DNA from: Phoronis australis | Lineage: Eukaryota; Phoronida; Phoronidae | Length of the DNA stretch: 64,000 nucleotides | Reading direction: 5' to 3' | Assembly (NCBI GenBank): GCA_002633005.1 | Contig: NMRA01000717.1 | Location: 2,752 to 66,751 of the forward strand | Translations under genes and position numbers: made by a program | Shown: piece after piece, positions 34,001 to 49,000 of the stretch | Layout: each line of letters begins with the position of its first letter | How positions within the stretch are numbered: position 1 is the stretch's first letter | The notes under the pieces: model-generated | Database searches by the model: none | Told to the model about the DNA's origin: nothing | What the model saw: only the letters and a program-made list of their open reading frames with translations

Positions 34001-37000
34001 TCAACCAGCACTATACATTTGGCCCTAGAGGTTGTAGGAAGGAACTCTGCATACAGGGTTATTCTGAAAAAAAATAGATTAGTACAGTAACATTACCATA
34101 CTGCGCCATGCATTAAGTGTCACAGACAGTGCCAAAGACAGTGCCAAAGACAGTGCGACAGAGAGTGTCACAGAAAGTGTCAGACATTGTCACAGACATT
34201 GTCACAGCCAGTGTCACAGACACTGTCACACAGAGTCACAGAGAGTGTAACAAGAGTGTCACAGACAGAGTGGACACAGAGAGTGTCACAGAGTGTCACA
34301 GACAGTACATGGGTGGTGCAACAACGAAAAAAGTGGGGGGCTAAAGCCTCCTCAGCCCCCCCCCCCTATGGTGCGCCGCCCATGCAGTGTCACAGACAGT
34401 GTCACAGACAGTTTAACAGACAGTTTTACAGACAGTTTAACACTCATTTTGTTAAGTAAGGACAAAATGAAACAAGCTTTATTGTTAGGCAATGATAGAT
34501 TATTTGCTGAACAACATTCAGCGCTACAAACATGTCACTTAGATGTGTAGTTAAAGGAGTGTTAGTGCAATGTTTTTTTATAAACTTTTTGTGATCACCA
34601 CTTCATCAGATTACAACTGCTGTACGGTAGAATGATATTTAAATGATTCGAACAATGGATGACCAACGTCACAACATGTAAGTGAACGCAAGATACTGCA
34701 TTTGGTCTTTGTGAGCTTGCCATGCAGTGCATCATAAGTATTGTTTTTTGTACCTATTTTCCTATGGTCAATTAGTTTAATGAAATCAGTTTGCAAGCTG
34801 GCGTCAATGACACCTCTGCCTTGTCAGTTACAACCTGGTGGTCATCATTTACTTGTTTCCGCCGCTCATGGAATAAAGACAAGTCAGTTATCGACTCCAA
34901 AACTGTACGCTCCTGACACACTACTCGCTTCGGTTTCATTGGTGAAGTGACATCTTTACTGTTATGGCGAAAACTTCACTAAAGCAGGATTTGCTCAGAA
35001 TTTCAGTTTGCTGCTAACAAAATACTCAACACAACTAATAAAGTGTCTGGTCATATGTTGAAAAAAAAAAAAATAATTGCAGGCGGTCTGATACACGTTG
35101 TACCAGACGTGCGCAGGCCTCGCATGTGGGCCAATTGCACTGATCACCTGGAAAAATTTTTATGCTTTATTAATATATGGTTAAAACCGAGCTGAGGAGC
35201 TAGAAACCTGGCTCAAGGGTTTAGCAGTGTGACCTGGTGGGACTTGAACCCACGACCTCATATGTTGAAAACTGTGTAATTGTAAAAAAAACAACAGTCG
35301 GCTGAAGAATCAGCAAACACAAATGGTGCTCTGTTTCATGACGCTCAAAGTTGATGTCACATGATCATTTCACAAATTTAAGTGTTGAATAACGGACAAA
35401 CCGTTTTTGCACCAGTAACGAGATTAGCTTACTCAAGGAATAAAGTTTTTATTGACATTAATTTTGAGTCAGATTTCATTTTGCCATTTCTACTCACATT
35501 ATTCCCAAGCTGTATACTCGTATTTTTTAAGTTTTGTACCAAGGCCAAATTGAATACAGCTGCTTTGTCCAAAAAAACGAATACGCAGTCAGTGGAAAAC
35601 ACTGACCCTGCAATGCACTGTTCCAGTTGAAGCTTTCACTTTCAATCAACAAAATAGTAAAAAATGTACATTTTTCAAATGGATTTATCTCTAGAGTCAC
35701 AGTAGCAGTAACTACCAACTTCCAACTAGATGCTTTCGGAGCAACAGTGAAAATAATAAACGTGATACTAGAACACTGTGGATACTTACGACTGAGGTGC
35801 TCCACCAATACCGAAGCCTGTCAGACCTCTCAATACAAACATCCAAATGAGTGATGGTGAAAATGCACTGAGCAGACCAAAGTAGAAAGTAACAAATGAA
35901 CAAGCGATGAGTTCCTGTAACATCAAGGACAGATTTTAGCAAAAAATAGTTATTCAGGTACCGGTAAGCTATACTCTGGATAGCAGCAATGACTGTATTA
36001 TCATGCACCACGTTGTCATTGTTGAACAATGCATTTGACGTTAAGCGACAATCAAACTTGTCCAGTGGACAACATTCAAAGTTTTATGCAACCTAACCCA
36101 GAAGTGTATTTGTGCTACAGAACTACTATAACTAAACCAAACACTACAGCAGTGTTGTGATGCTTATAAAATTATTTTGAAAAAAATAAACTTCATGGAT
36201 CATGAACGTAATCATAGTGTCAAAGGTTTGTTTCACACAGGGCTCTAAGTCAATTTCCTTGTTTTTACTTTTGAGCCCCGAACCATTCAAAGTTTATTGC
36301 ATTAAAGACTAGACATTTATTAAAATCCGTGAAGTCTGCCTAAAAATTAATCCTCACAATCAACATAATTAACATAAAAAATTACATGACCGAACTTACG
36401 AGTTTTCGTCCAAACCGATCACAGAATGTTCCCCATGCACTTGAACTAATCATCATGCCAATGAATACAATCTGTAACAGCGAATACAATCTGTAACAGT
36501 GAATACAATCTGTAACAGTGAATACAATCTGTAACAGTGAATACAATCTGTAACAGTGAATACAATCTGGAAAAGTGAATACAATCTGTAACAAACAATG
36601 TTGAACAAACTATGACAACCTAGTCAACTGAACCACTTTGCAACACACCAACATGACTGATAAAGGTACCAAAAAGCCCCAATCCACTCATTTTTGCAAT
36701 CTGCAATCATGTCAAAAGCATTCAAATGTATTAGAAAACTTTTTTTCTATATCACTTTCAACAAAGTTGTACCTTCCCCAAACTGGAAATGATTCCTAAG
36801 CTTGGGAAGTAACCATGCAGTGACTTCAGTTGACTGCCTTCAAAAGCAACATGTCCATCAGCAAATGGTGAACTGACTGCTTCCATACCTACCATACACT
36901 AGATGGAGTTTGTGTAGTACCAGGAGGCACATTGCAGACTTCATAAATTCTGCCAATCATAGCTCACTCAGTCTCAATACGCTGATATCCCACATGTTGA

Positions 37001-40000
37001 TGACAAAGTAGAAAACAAAATTCTGGGGCAAAATGCTGTTTCGAAATTGTAGATTTCTGAGACATTAAAAATACCATTATAATGACTGCCACATAGTCGT
37101 AGACCTGATGGACAACTACTGCTCCTTCTACAGAATCATCTATGGGACATCATAGTTGCCAACATTTTAAAAGGAAAAACTAAGATATTAGGATCTAGGC
37201 TATATTGCAAGGGACAAACGTCTGCAGCAACACCTACAAACACCCGTCACATTTTTAATTTTTTTTTGAAATAGGGGTGAGTCGTGTGGAAAAGCAAAAA
37301 ATATGATACTAGGTCAATTGCACCACACATGTCAAAGATTGGGACATCCTAATGCAAGACACCGGACAAAACTCCAAAAAGCAGGAATATCCCACCAAAA
37401 GTTGGACAATTAACAAGTATGGGTATACTCATGAGACTGGGCCCTACAGCACGATGTATACTCATGAGACTGGGCCCTACAGCATGATGTATACCCATGA
37501 GACTGGGACCTACAGCACGATGTATACTCATGAGACTGGCCCCTACAGCACGATGTATACTCACGAGACTGGGCCCTACAGCACCATGTACTCATGACAC
37601 TGGGCCCTACAGCACGATGTATACTCATGACAGTGGGCCTTACAGCACGATGTATACCCATGATACTGCGCCCTACAGCACGATGTATACCCATGACAGT
37701 GGGCCCTACAGCACGACTACCACGTGTTGACTTATGGGATAGAATTCTCCGTTCTCATTCCAAAACCGAAGATATCTTGCTGCGAGTATCTTGCATTTAC
37801 CGGCGCGCATTTGGTGACTTTCAGAGATGTTGGTTCAAGTCTTGGTAGTCTACTGACAGACATTAGCCGTAACAAACCACTATACGTAAATGTCTGCTTC
37901 AAGAACTGGATTCACAGAAGGGAGTGTGGGGAAACCCAGACATAATGTGTTGCTACTTTTCTGAGGGTAAGCCATAATTTAATTATCAAAAGTAGTAAGC
38001 ATAACTGCCGTTGCTGAAAGTCCAACAGCATGGCTAAAGGAGCATTTCGTTTCTGTTTAGTTGTCAATATTGAAATCAAATTAAATCAAATCCCTTTGGT
38101 ATTTAAAAACCAAACCATGCTCATTCACTCCAGAACTGCTGCTGAATGAGCTGTCAACTCCCATCACAATCAGTGAGTACATGCGCTATTTTCGAATTCA
38201 GATTTTTAGGAAAGTCAACTGGTTTTCTTGGATTACTGACATGGTTTTAATGTTTTTGATGGTGAGAGAAATCAAGTCCTATCATGGCAAGAAATATTAT
38301 GTGATTAATTTTATGAGTTAAGTCATAAGGAAATAAGTGGAGTCTTTATATTCATTATTACATCTACTTAGGATACAAGTAAAATTTATTTTATTTTTTA
38401 TTTTTTCATGAAAGATATGTAGCTTCAAATAAATGCTTTACCAAGTTCAAGTTCTGTAACCATAGCTACCATCAATAAATAGTTTAAAAACTGGACATTC
38501 ACAACCATATATGAAGCCCTTGAAAACGGAAAAAATTGTTAACTTAGGCAACTATTTTTGTGAGAAATGCATGAGATTTTACGGTAACGCACACCAGATG
38601 ATTTTAAAAAATGAGTGTACAAATCCTTACCGTTGTTATCAGGGCCTGAGAGAAACTTGATATCCCCCAAGCACAGTGAAGAGCAGGTGAGAGGATACTC
38701 AATATCATCATCTCCATAGCATCGGCCATCTTGAAAACAGAATTACAAAACTTAGTAATGCTGAATAGCTGTCTTCAAAAGACACACTGCGTCATGTCTA
38801 GAAATAAATACTCTAGCAGAAACAAGTTAAGAGATCCATGAAGATAGTGAGCATTCCTAATTTTACATGATTAAGCTTTGAACTGAGCAAGTGAAGTGCT
38901 TTCAACTGAGTGAAGTGTTCTGAACTGAGTGAAGTATTTTGAACTGAGAGTAATGCTCTGAACTGAGTGAAGTACTTTGAACTTAGTGAAGTATTTTGAA
39001 CCGAATGAAGTGTTCTGAACTGATTAAAGTGCTCTGAACTGAGTGAAGTACTTTGAACTTACTGAAGTATTTCGAACAGAATGAAGTGTTCTGAACTGAG
39101 TGGAGTGCTCTGAACTGAGTGGAGTGCTCTGAACTGAGTGGAGTGCTTTGAACTGAGTGAAGTGCTTTGAACTTAGAGAGCCCATTAACTACTTACTTCA
39201 CTGCAAATTTGGTGATAAATGACCTTGACATTGTCACTTGCCAATGCGTTACAAAATAATTTTGTAAACACTATTTCTTTAGTCACAATTCTAAACATGC
39301 AGCCACAATTCAAATCACACTGTAAGAAACAATTGAATACCCCAATGCATACTATACCTAACTTAAATTTCTCCATTGAGCAGGGCTTAATTGCATAAAT
39401 TTACTTGCTGCCAGGTTTAGAAAACATAAACATAATGTCCAACTGTAGTGATTAAACACATTTAAAGTTATTTCAAAACTTTTTTTACTTGAATCACATT
39501 ATTGAAGCGAGAAATATCCTCAAGAGAAGCACAGACCTTTAACAAGAGCAACGTGTAGCGTTGAAATGTGCCCACGAATGCAATGCAAATGGTGTGCTTT
39601 TAGGGTTACTCATTTGTATCATAAAAATGGCCACTAGATGGCGCAAATTTTAAGATGGCGCAAAAACATACAATCCATCCAAAAACAGGAACACGCCATG
39701 TTTCATAAAAATCTGTCAAGGTACTTCAGAGAAACAAAGGAAAACAGAATAAAATGAAATTGTCACTTGTGGGCACAGCATCCGTTGGATCCACATGAAA
39801 GTCGTCATCGTCTGTTGTTATCTTCATATAAATACATTTACTAAATTTAATAAAGATCGTGCAGTGGGTTTAGGAGATACAGCTATGAGCGCAAAACAAA
39901 ACAAAACTACCACTAGTAGGCGCCACAGTAATTAGTCGCCATCATCAAAAGTCCTCTACACACTGAGAACATGCATGCCAATTTTCACAACTATCCCTAG

Positions 40001-43000
40001 AATGATTTGGTTGATACATGGGTGGACGCCAATAACAAGACTTGAAAACAGCAAAAATGGCCAATAGGTGGCGCAAAATACCTTGATTCCATCCAAAAGC
40101 AGGAAAATAGGGCCATCTCACCAATAGATGCCTATATTTAAAATTTTATGAAAATCTGTTGAGGACCTTTGCAGATACAGAGTTAAATGTTAAAACTAAA
40201 ATTGCCACTAGGAGGCATAACAGTAGTCAGATCCGTCCGAAAGTCGTCATCATCTGTAGTCATCATCTTATGAATACACTTGCTAAATTAAGTAAAGATC
40301 CTGCAAACAATTTAGGAGATACAGCCATGAGCACAAACAAAATGCCACTAGGAGACGCCCCAATACCCAATATTCGAAGTCATCAGAAAATCATCGCCAG
40401 CCGTCCACTTCACAGTAAAATCATACATGCCAATTTTCAGCTATCCTGAAAACGGTTTGGTTGATAGACGAGTAGACACCAAAAAACAGACTCGAAAACA
40501 GTAAAAATGGCCACTAGGTGGTGCAAACTAGGTCAAATCCATCCGCAAACGGACGGATAATATCACCTCATACCTTGAGGACCATTGAAGGTACAGAGGT
40601 AAACGTAAAAATAAAATTGCCACTAGGTAGCATACCAGTAGTCAGAACTGTCTGAAAGTCGTCATAGTCCGTAGTCAACATCATACGAATACACTTGCTA
40701 AATTAAGTAAAGACTCCTGCGAACAGTTTAGGAGGCACAGCCATAGGCGCAAAAAAACAAAACTGCCACTAGGAGGCGCCACAGCAGTCAAAGTCGTCGG
40801 AGAATCATCGTCATCCGTCCACTTCATAGTAAGAACATACATGCCAATTTTCACAATCATCCTTTGAGCAGTTTGGCTAATAGAGGGGTGGACGCAAAAA
40901 ACACTCGAAGGCAGTAACAACGGTCACTAGGAGGCGCAAACTACATCAAATTCCATCCAAAAATGGGAGGATCGCATCATCTCACAAATAGGTGCTTACA
41001 TACCAAATTTCATTAAAATCCGTTTAGGACTTTTGAAGATACAGAAGTAAGCATAAAAAACTAAAATTGCCACTAGGGGGCACACCGGTCGTCGGAACTG
41101 TCCGAAAGATCGCTCATGTCGTCCCATCCATGGAATGAACACATGCAAATTAAATTTCATGAACATACGTCAAGGGGTTTTGAAGATAGAGCAGCGGACG
41201 CTGGACGGACGGACGGAGATGACGGTATAATGTGTCCACATATAAATATGTGGGCACATAAAATGGTTTTCATTTGCTTGAGAACAAAACTTAGAACTAG
41301 AGCTGTGACAAAAGACTCATCCAAAGCACAAGTTTCAATAAAACTTTGCTGACACAATGAATGTTATGTATGTAGGAACATATTAGGAAAATGTCAAGAT
41401 TTGGCAAACTTCGGAACATCACATAACAGAAATAACTGACAGGGATTCGCATGAAAATTTCAGTAACTTTCCAAAACGCTGCTAGGAAGGAATTGTTTTT
41501 AAAATGGTCCGTTTTTGCACAAAGAACTATCAAAAAAGGAAAAAAATATGAAACCGCACGATAAAATAATAATTTCGAAATCTATAACAGGGTTTTTGAG
41601 ATTTCATCAGAAACAATAATATCAAATAAAATTTGGTCATGTTCTTGACGGATGTTGTTTTGCTATCATTCTTTCTTGCTAAATTTTACAAGACATGATC
41701 ACGTGACCTTATCGTAAAAAAATCAAATTCTGTTCTTACTGACCGAGTAAAAAATGAATCACTTTGTATATATTTTGCTGAATACACAGATTTGTCAATA
41801 ATGTTCTACAGAACTCTAATAATAGCTTCAACTAGGCCATGTATAATCACTCAATTTTGTTTTACTTAGAAACGCCAAAGGAAATAGTCTGAAACCATAG
41901 TAACAGACTAAGATTAGCAGATAGAGTGTATTGATTTGTCAGAGAACAGGCTGCAAGCTGTAACGGAAGATATTAATTCAATTAACATTTGACTGGCAAT
42001 AAAAATAGCTTGGTCGAAATGAATAATTCTATTTTGTTAGTTGCACCATCCAATGTGATATGAAATTCATCTAAGTGTTACATCACTAACTCAGGGAAGA
42101 TTGTGGGCTTAGCACAACACTGCAGATATTGGCTGTCAGTGCAATGGACATTATTAAATAATAACTTCAAGATAATTGCTGCCTGGTGAAAATTAGAATA
42201 CAAAAGTCACAAAACAGAAAGACAGATTAAATAGAAACACAATGCAGAAAAAACATTTTCACATAATAAAACAGGTGTAAGTCTGATCCAACTGGACCGA
42301 GAGTTTTCATCCAGTTATGGCAAAATCCGACTTATTTATAGGGCCTAGCGCATGAACATGACAAACTGTACTGCACAACTGAGTCCGAGTTTAGAGCGAA
42401 AAATCTGGCTTTTGCGAATTTCTCTGATTTCAGAAATGGCCACAACTCAAATTAATCCAAAAAAAAGTAAAACTTGTCAACGATGAGACAACAGCTTCCT
42501 CTCTAGATCAGTAACTTACCCATGCCAGACCAGTTAACAAGGACAACTTGACCTGAAACCGACCAAATCCAATTCTGTCCATGGCTTGCTCCACTGTGAA
42601 AGTCTCTGGAAACAACAAAATTGTTATAGAAAGTTTCACGTCAAGAATTCAACTCTCAATTCAATTCTCCTCGCTTTTGCAGAGGTACAAATTAACACAT
42701 TGTACAATTAACCTAGTTTTGAGAGAATAAGCCACTGACACACCAGTCCAAGCCAAGTCGAATAAGAAAGAATGCTATGTTGTACCCCACTCAGCTTGTC
42801 ACATTTGTGGATGTCTGCCTTGCAACTCCCTGTGCCACAGTGGGACTTACACCAAAACTTTGTTGACATGAGAACAATGAGTGGTGAACCAGTTTTGATG
42901 CAGACTAGTGACCATCATGGTAGCAGAGTCCTGCATTGTGGGAAAACACCACCCAGTCAGTGGGGTTATCTCAGTGTCTTCACGAAATGGGCATGGGACA

Positions 43001-46000
43001 GGCAGAGATAGGCAACTTTGATTAAGAAATGCCTCGAAGATGCACAGGAGTTTATTTGACCAATACGTAGTCGGTTCCCAATCAAATTCTTTCACATCTT
43101 TTGAGATCGACGTACTGAACCAACACGTAGTATCCAATATAGTATCCAATATAACTTTTCCTAGCCCACTGATGTCAGATTAAGAAAATCAATTCCATGC
43201 TTGAGTAAAAACAGAAAATGAAAAACTCCCTGTATGTTGTTTCACTGTTAAATGACAGAATCACATTGACACAGACTGGTTATCTAAAATCTAAAAACTG
43301 AATTTCCACAAATTAGAGTAAACCTTCAAATACCTGAACTTTAAACTGTTTTTCAGTGACCATTTTCACACTGAGAAATTGTTTGATACAACAAATTGTT
43401 TGATACAACAAATTGTTTGATACAACAAAATGTTTGATACAACAAATTGTTTGATACAACAAAATGTTTGATACAACAAATTGTTTGATACAACAAAATG
43501 CTTCCCATATTCACACTTAGATACACATATATTACATAAAAATACAATCTAATTAATAAAATTGGAATTTCTTACAAAAACTCTATTTTCAAGAAAAAAC
43601 ACGATCGCCAACAGTATACAATGCCATGGGAAAATTCAGTGTGGATATGTGGAAATCTAGAAAAGATTAGTTTTTAAGACTCGCAAGGTATTTGTTGGGG
43701 TTCGCCAACCTTAAAATTTTAAATTTGCCAGACTTGAGTTAGGAAACAAAAATAGCATCACAATGAGGAACATTACAAGACTAACTGATGAGAGTAGAAG
43801 ACCTAATTTGATTTTCGTAATTTAGCCAGCTAAACAGAGAAATTACAGCTTTATGTTGCACTGCATGTCATGACTATAATCCAGATGGTCTTTGTGAAAT
43901 GTCAAATATTGATCACAAATGCACCTCACTTGAACATTCAATGTCATGTCAAATGACCTGAATTGATAATGACCACAATCGTGCACTATTCATCAGAAAT
44001 AAGACAGCTGTTTCGAATACCATTAGCAAATTCTAAAGAATAAACCACCTACCAAACCACTTGTTAATTATTTGTTAATTACTTGTTAATTACTTGTTAA
44101 TTAATCTATTTAGCTAACAGGTGGCGATCTAGTCTTAAAATGTTATTAAAGTCACCGATGATGATAATGATCTGAAGCTTGCATAAAGTCGCTTTGCCAT
44201 TAGAGGCAAAACTTCACTTTTACAGAAGTTTCGGTAAGTGGGAAGGTTAAATCTGGTAGTTAAACTGCAAGCGAAACTTCGCTGAAAATAGTAGAATTCA
44301 AAAACCAAGCTTTGGTGTAGCGGGAAAGGTCAGAGCGAAACTTCACCAAAGTAGAGGTCACGGCAACGATATACGATCACGCGGCAAAACGTGTTCTTTG
44401 TAAATGTAGTGTAGCTAGCCGACATGCTCTCAATAGACGCAGATAAATAAACAAAAGAAGGCATATCTGATGAATGACACTGATCATTTTCATAAACACT
44501 TGTAAATGGCATGAGAACAATTTTCAATTAGCCTCGAACCCAATCCTCAATATTCATTTAAGAGTACGAATGAATTGTGTCGGCTGGTATCTTAGCAATA
44601 ACTTCGGTATCACTGTCTAGTCAAAAAGGTAAATGAAGTTTCGGCAAAGCACTGGATCTCGATATTATTACATTATTGCCGCTGAAGACTTTAAAGTGAT
44701 TGATTTAAAATTGATTTACCTTTAAATCGATTTAGGAACCATGTGTAAATGCCAGTGGTTTACAGCTTAACAGTGATTCAAACTGAACCCACTCGTTGAA
44801 GTGGTTCAACATAGACTTAACCCAAACCAATTTCTACCTTGCGATGTGTGAATTCATCAAAGCTATTCGACTCAGATTAGGCTGAGCATGTGCAGACCTA
44901 GGTTTGTGTATCTACCTTTGTCCTAGATTACCTGCTTTACTCAAATTAAATATTCTCAGATTTTACATTCTTACCCACTAGTAAAATACAAACAGGAATT
45001 GGAAGGAGTGTGGGAAATAACGAACAATGAAATGTTGTGAAAACAATCAAATAACACGCCATTTATAAAAGGTTGCTCTTAACAGAAAGAAGAGAAGTGC
45101 GCAGATTCTTCCAGTAGATGGCACTGCATCTAAAGCAAGTTGGTCTTAATAGCGTACTAGTAGACAGGGAGACCTAATAAGCCCATCGAACAGGATATAT
45201 CGACTATCGATTCCAAACTTTAGTGTAAACGGGGTATAAGATAGCTGAGCACTCAGGCAAGAACAATCTAATACCATCAAGTGTACTGTTTACTCTAGAC
45301 AATGAGAGATTGGGCTGGTATTTATACAGCTGATATTAACTACACTTGATTCAGAAGCTGAACTTTACTTAACACAGGCAAATCACCAAACTTGGGAGAA
45401 ACATTAAATTTTTACAAGCAACATTTATTGAATCTTACATGCAGATAGGACACAATATGGCAGACAGGTGGAATTTAATTTGTTAAATTTTACAACAAAA
45501 AATAACTTCATAGCATATGTCGTGTGTATCCATCGAGCCGTCACCAAACAATGTTTGGAAAATTTTGTGCATTTGTAACTGTTTAGCTGTCTAAAAATAA
45601 AAATTTGGCTTTTAACTTTCGTAAAACAGGTCTCATGATGTTCCTTCCAATGATAGGATCATATTTTAATTGACTTAAGCTTATTAAAATAACATGGGCA
45701 AGAAATTCAATTTTGAGCTTCAAAGGTAGGGACACATACATAATAAAGGCCCCCTGAAGGAACTCCCAACACTAATATGTGCTCATATTGCTGGGATGAA
45801 ATGGTGATATGGTGGAGGTATGACCCACATGTCTCTTGTGCAGTCAGGCCTTCCAGATAAGAGAAGGGAGCTGAGAAGGGGATAAGATCTATTCCATTGT
45901 TATAAGTGGGTTACCTTAAAAACCATCCAAATTCAATGAATTGCACCTACAGTGGTAAGAACTTTCCCCATGTTAGCACAAAGGAAAGGCCTGGTGGTTT

Positions 46001-49000
46001 GTACTTCATAAAGGATACAGTGGGGAGAACAGATGTGTCAGTTTCAGGTTGCAGAATTTAACTGGAATTAAATATGAACTTGAGATAATGGTCAATATTT
46101 CTCAACGGTTTCTCAGTTTCAATAGGTAATGTTATTGTGAACCGAATCCCTGTTTCGATTTTAAATTTTCATTTAGATTAGAATTCTGAAACACTGAACA
46201 CTCAATCCGTGTTTGATATTCCACTTTTCAACCTGAAATTGGAAAATGGAAATTTGAGCGCCCGTATTCCATGGTTCAATTTTGCAATCATGCCACTATA
46301 CATCAATGTATTATACTCTGCAAAATTAGCAATGACATATGACAAAATGGTGCGTAACATGAGAATTCTGCGATAATACCCACACCACAGTAGATTAATT
46401 TTCATATGGGCTTCAAGCTCAAGACCATGGTTTATATACCAAACTACCGTATTTGTCTGGGTAAACGCCCACGGTGTTTGCATTGAGCATCTAATACCTG
46501 TTAACACTGAAAATTTAAAATCGGTTCTGGGTGCAAAACGATTTAGGAAGTTTGTGTAAACATATATCCAATTCAACCTGAACCTACTCATGGAGGTGAT
46601 TTTGAACAGAATGATTTAACTTCCCTTGAAGTGTGAACACACAATCAAATTGATTAGACTGAAATGGGGAAGAGACGGATAGTTTAACATGTGCAGAACT
46701 ATATAGGTTCTTATTTCTCCTTGCATGGTTGTTACAAAAGCAAATCGATTCAGAACTTAAGTGTAAACGTCGAATTGGGCAAAAAAGATCAGGAGACGAC
46801 TGTAAAACCATTTAAAACATTAAGAAAAGTTGAGGTTGCACCCAGGAGGTATTAAACCAGTAACATGGAGAGCAGTTAGAAAATTAAGATACCTACCAAT
46901 TCACAGAGTGTACTCAAAAAGGGACCCATTTGTAGGGAGCTTCCAGATTTTGTTCTGACTCAAACATCATCCTTTTGTAGGGATTAATTTCATAAACCTT
47001 GCCTAGTTTCTAGAGATTCTTTGTGGGGTTCCAACCAGAATTTCAAAAATAAGGCATCCCAAATGGGTTTCCAAAAGTCTCAGGTAATCCATAACCAATG
47101 ATACGTGTCACCATTTTTGTGACGCCCTAGACACCCTCCATATGAAGGCCTGATTGTGGGACACTTAAACTTTTGACACAATAAGCCTAGAAAAACACAA
47201 AAGATGCTGTGTTGTCAAAATGAGCATGTATCATTCACAACAAACGTGATGAAAACTGTTATGAAGATTTACGGTAATATTGTTTAGTTGGAAAGGGACC
47301 TTTTATAGAGTTTTGAATTCCAAAAGGAATTTTGGAGGAAAAGGTACAACCCTTTCCAGAGAGCTATAAACAGGGTGACATACAGCTTCAAAAAGACAGT
47401 TTTCTTTGAAGAATTTCCAAAATAAGGATTAATGAATTAACCCTTACAAAAGGGCAGTGTTTTTGTCAGAAAAAAACACCAAAAGGAAATTTTTCATGGA
47501 AGCTCCAATGGGTCTCTTTTTTCACCAAGTCCGCCCATGAGGTATAAACTGTACATATGTTAGTCACAGGTAAGCGAATTGCTAGCGTAAGTACATGTAA
47601 CAGGCTACTTAGAAAATTGCAGGCACTTTGGGAACTGAAATTCATTCTAGTAGCGTTCACTTAAGAGCTTTTAAAAAATCTGACAGGGCATACAAAAGAG
47701 GAGGACATGAGGTGTGGACATTCAGGTAAACATGGACATTAATTGAGTGTACACTAGTCTTCAAAATGACCCCTGGTACACAGCTTTAATTTTTTTCAAC
47801 ATCCCTTGTTGAAAAATAGGTACCCAAGTTTTCTGGTGACTGCCCTCCAACATGGCTTGAACTATTTCATATTCAGTTATGTACTGGTAACCTGTTTGGC
47901 TTGGAACTTTTGCCTACATGAATTCATGTTAGTTTCTGTTGATTATGTAGACTGGCTTACTGATCACTTGCCAATGGTACTTGCTCTAGTTGCCGCAAAG
48001 TGTTACATGATTGCTGAAAAAATATGTAGAATCAAGAAATGACTACCCATCAGTAAGACCAAAAAGCCTACTTGGTCTGTACCTCAACTCACTTTGATAA
48101 CTACAACCCCCTGCATCCACCAACATCATTCTAGCTAAGTGCTTGACGTTTTTCCAAAAGCCACACAAAGGCATGCAGATAATTTTTGAAAAGCGTGACT
48201 TGTAAAGTCAGTTAGTCACCTGTTTATCATCATTGACTCAAAATATGCTATAACCACAGCAGCACTGCACAGCATTGTACTGTCTATTTGTTATTGTGAT
48301 CATTCGATGTTAAGTTAAAGTAATCAATAATCAATCAATTAGTGCTAGCTGACAAAAGTACTGTTACACTACAAAAGTAGATACGGATCAGCTGACACGG
48401 AACGAGACGTTCCAGCGCAAGTATGTGTGTAAACAGAACAGACACGGAGCAAACTGACACAGCGGTGACAACTTTTGAGCGATTTGCGCTCGATCATCTT
48501 GCTCCATGTCAATTATATGTTTAACCGCGAAACTGGGGCAAGGTGGAAAGGATCATCTCTACAGCGCTTGTGCAATGACCTACATACCGGTTCTCTGTCT
48601 TGGCAACTCCCTCTATTTGAAAACCTGCGCATGTGCGTTCCACACTTCAGCGTACAATTTCCGTCTTGCCACAGTTAGTGAGTTGTGTGTGTGAACGGCC
48701 ACTTGACACCAATCAATTTGTTCCGTGTCAGTTGCACCGGGCCAAACGTTGATGTCAAAATGGGACTAATAAAGATTATAAAAACTTTTGGATAATCGGG
48801 TGGTCTACATTTAGGGGAAAGTTTTCATGGTGACAAAACTGCAATAACACCATGATAAGAGTTGTGATGAGTGGAAAGAGTGAGCATCAGGCGTTTTGCC
48901 AGTTGTTTTTAGTATCTAGACCGACATTCTAAGGCAAACTACAACCAGAATTTTGACGTTCAGCCATATATGGTACAGCAGGCTGCACAGTTGGCTAGCT

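Larger units (their letters stand above)
31786..34576. repeat. Haplotype overlap block 5B (SVOP exons 6-7)
   Basis: Second allele of block 5A, right of the single N at 31785. Carries Ile251 in exon 7 and an extra segment at about 32360-32625. Confidence 0.88.

Noticed and set aside
43376-43500. CRISPR-like regularly repeated array
   Set aside because: Units are contiguous without unique spacers, and the setting is an animal intron; it is a minisatellite. The same applies to 36465-36593, 37422-37717 and 38892-39175.
47806-48042. 78-codon hydrophobic open frame in SVOP intron 1
   Set aside because: Hydrophobic composition arises from AT-rich sequence; no homologous transporter segment is missing from the SVOP model.
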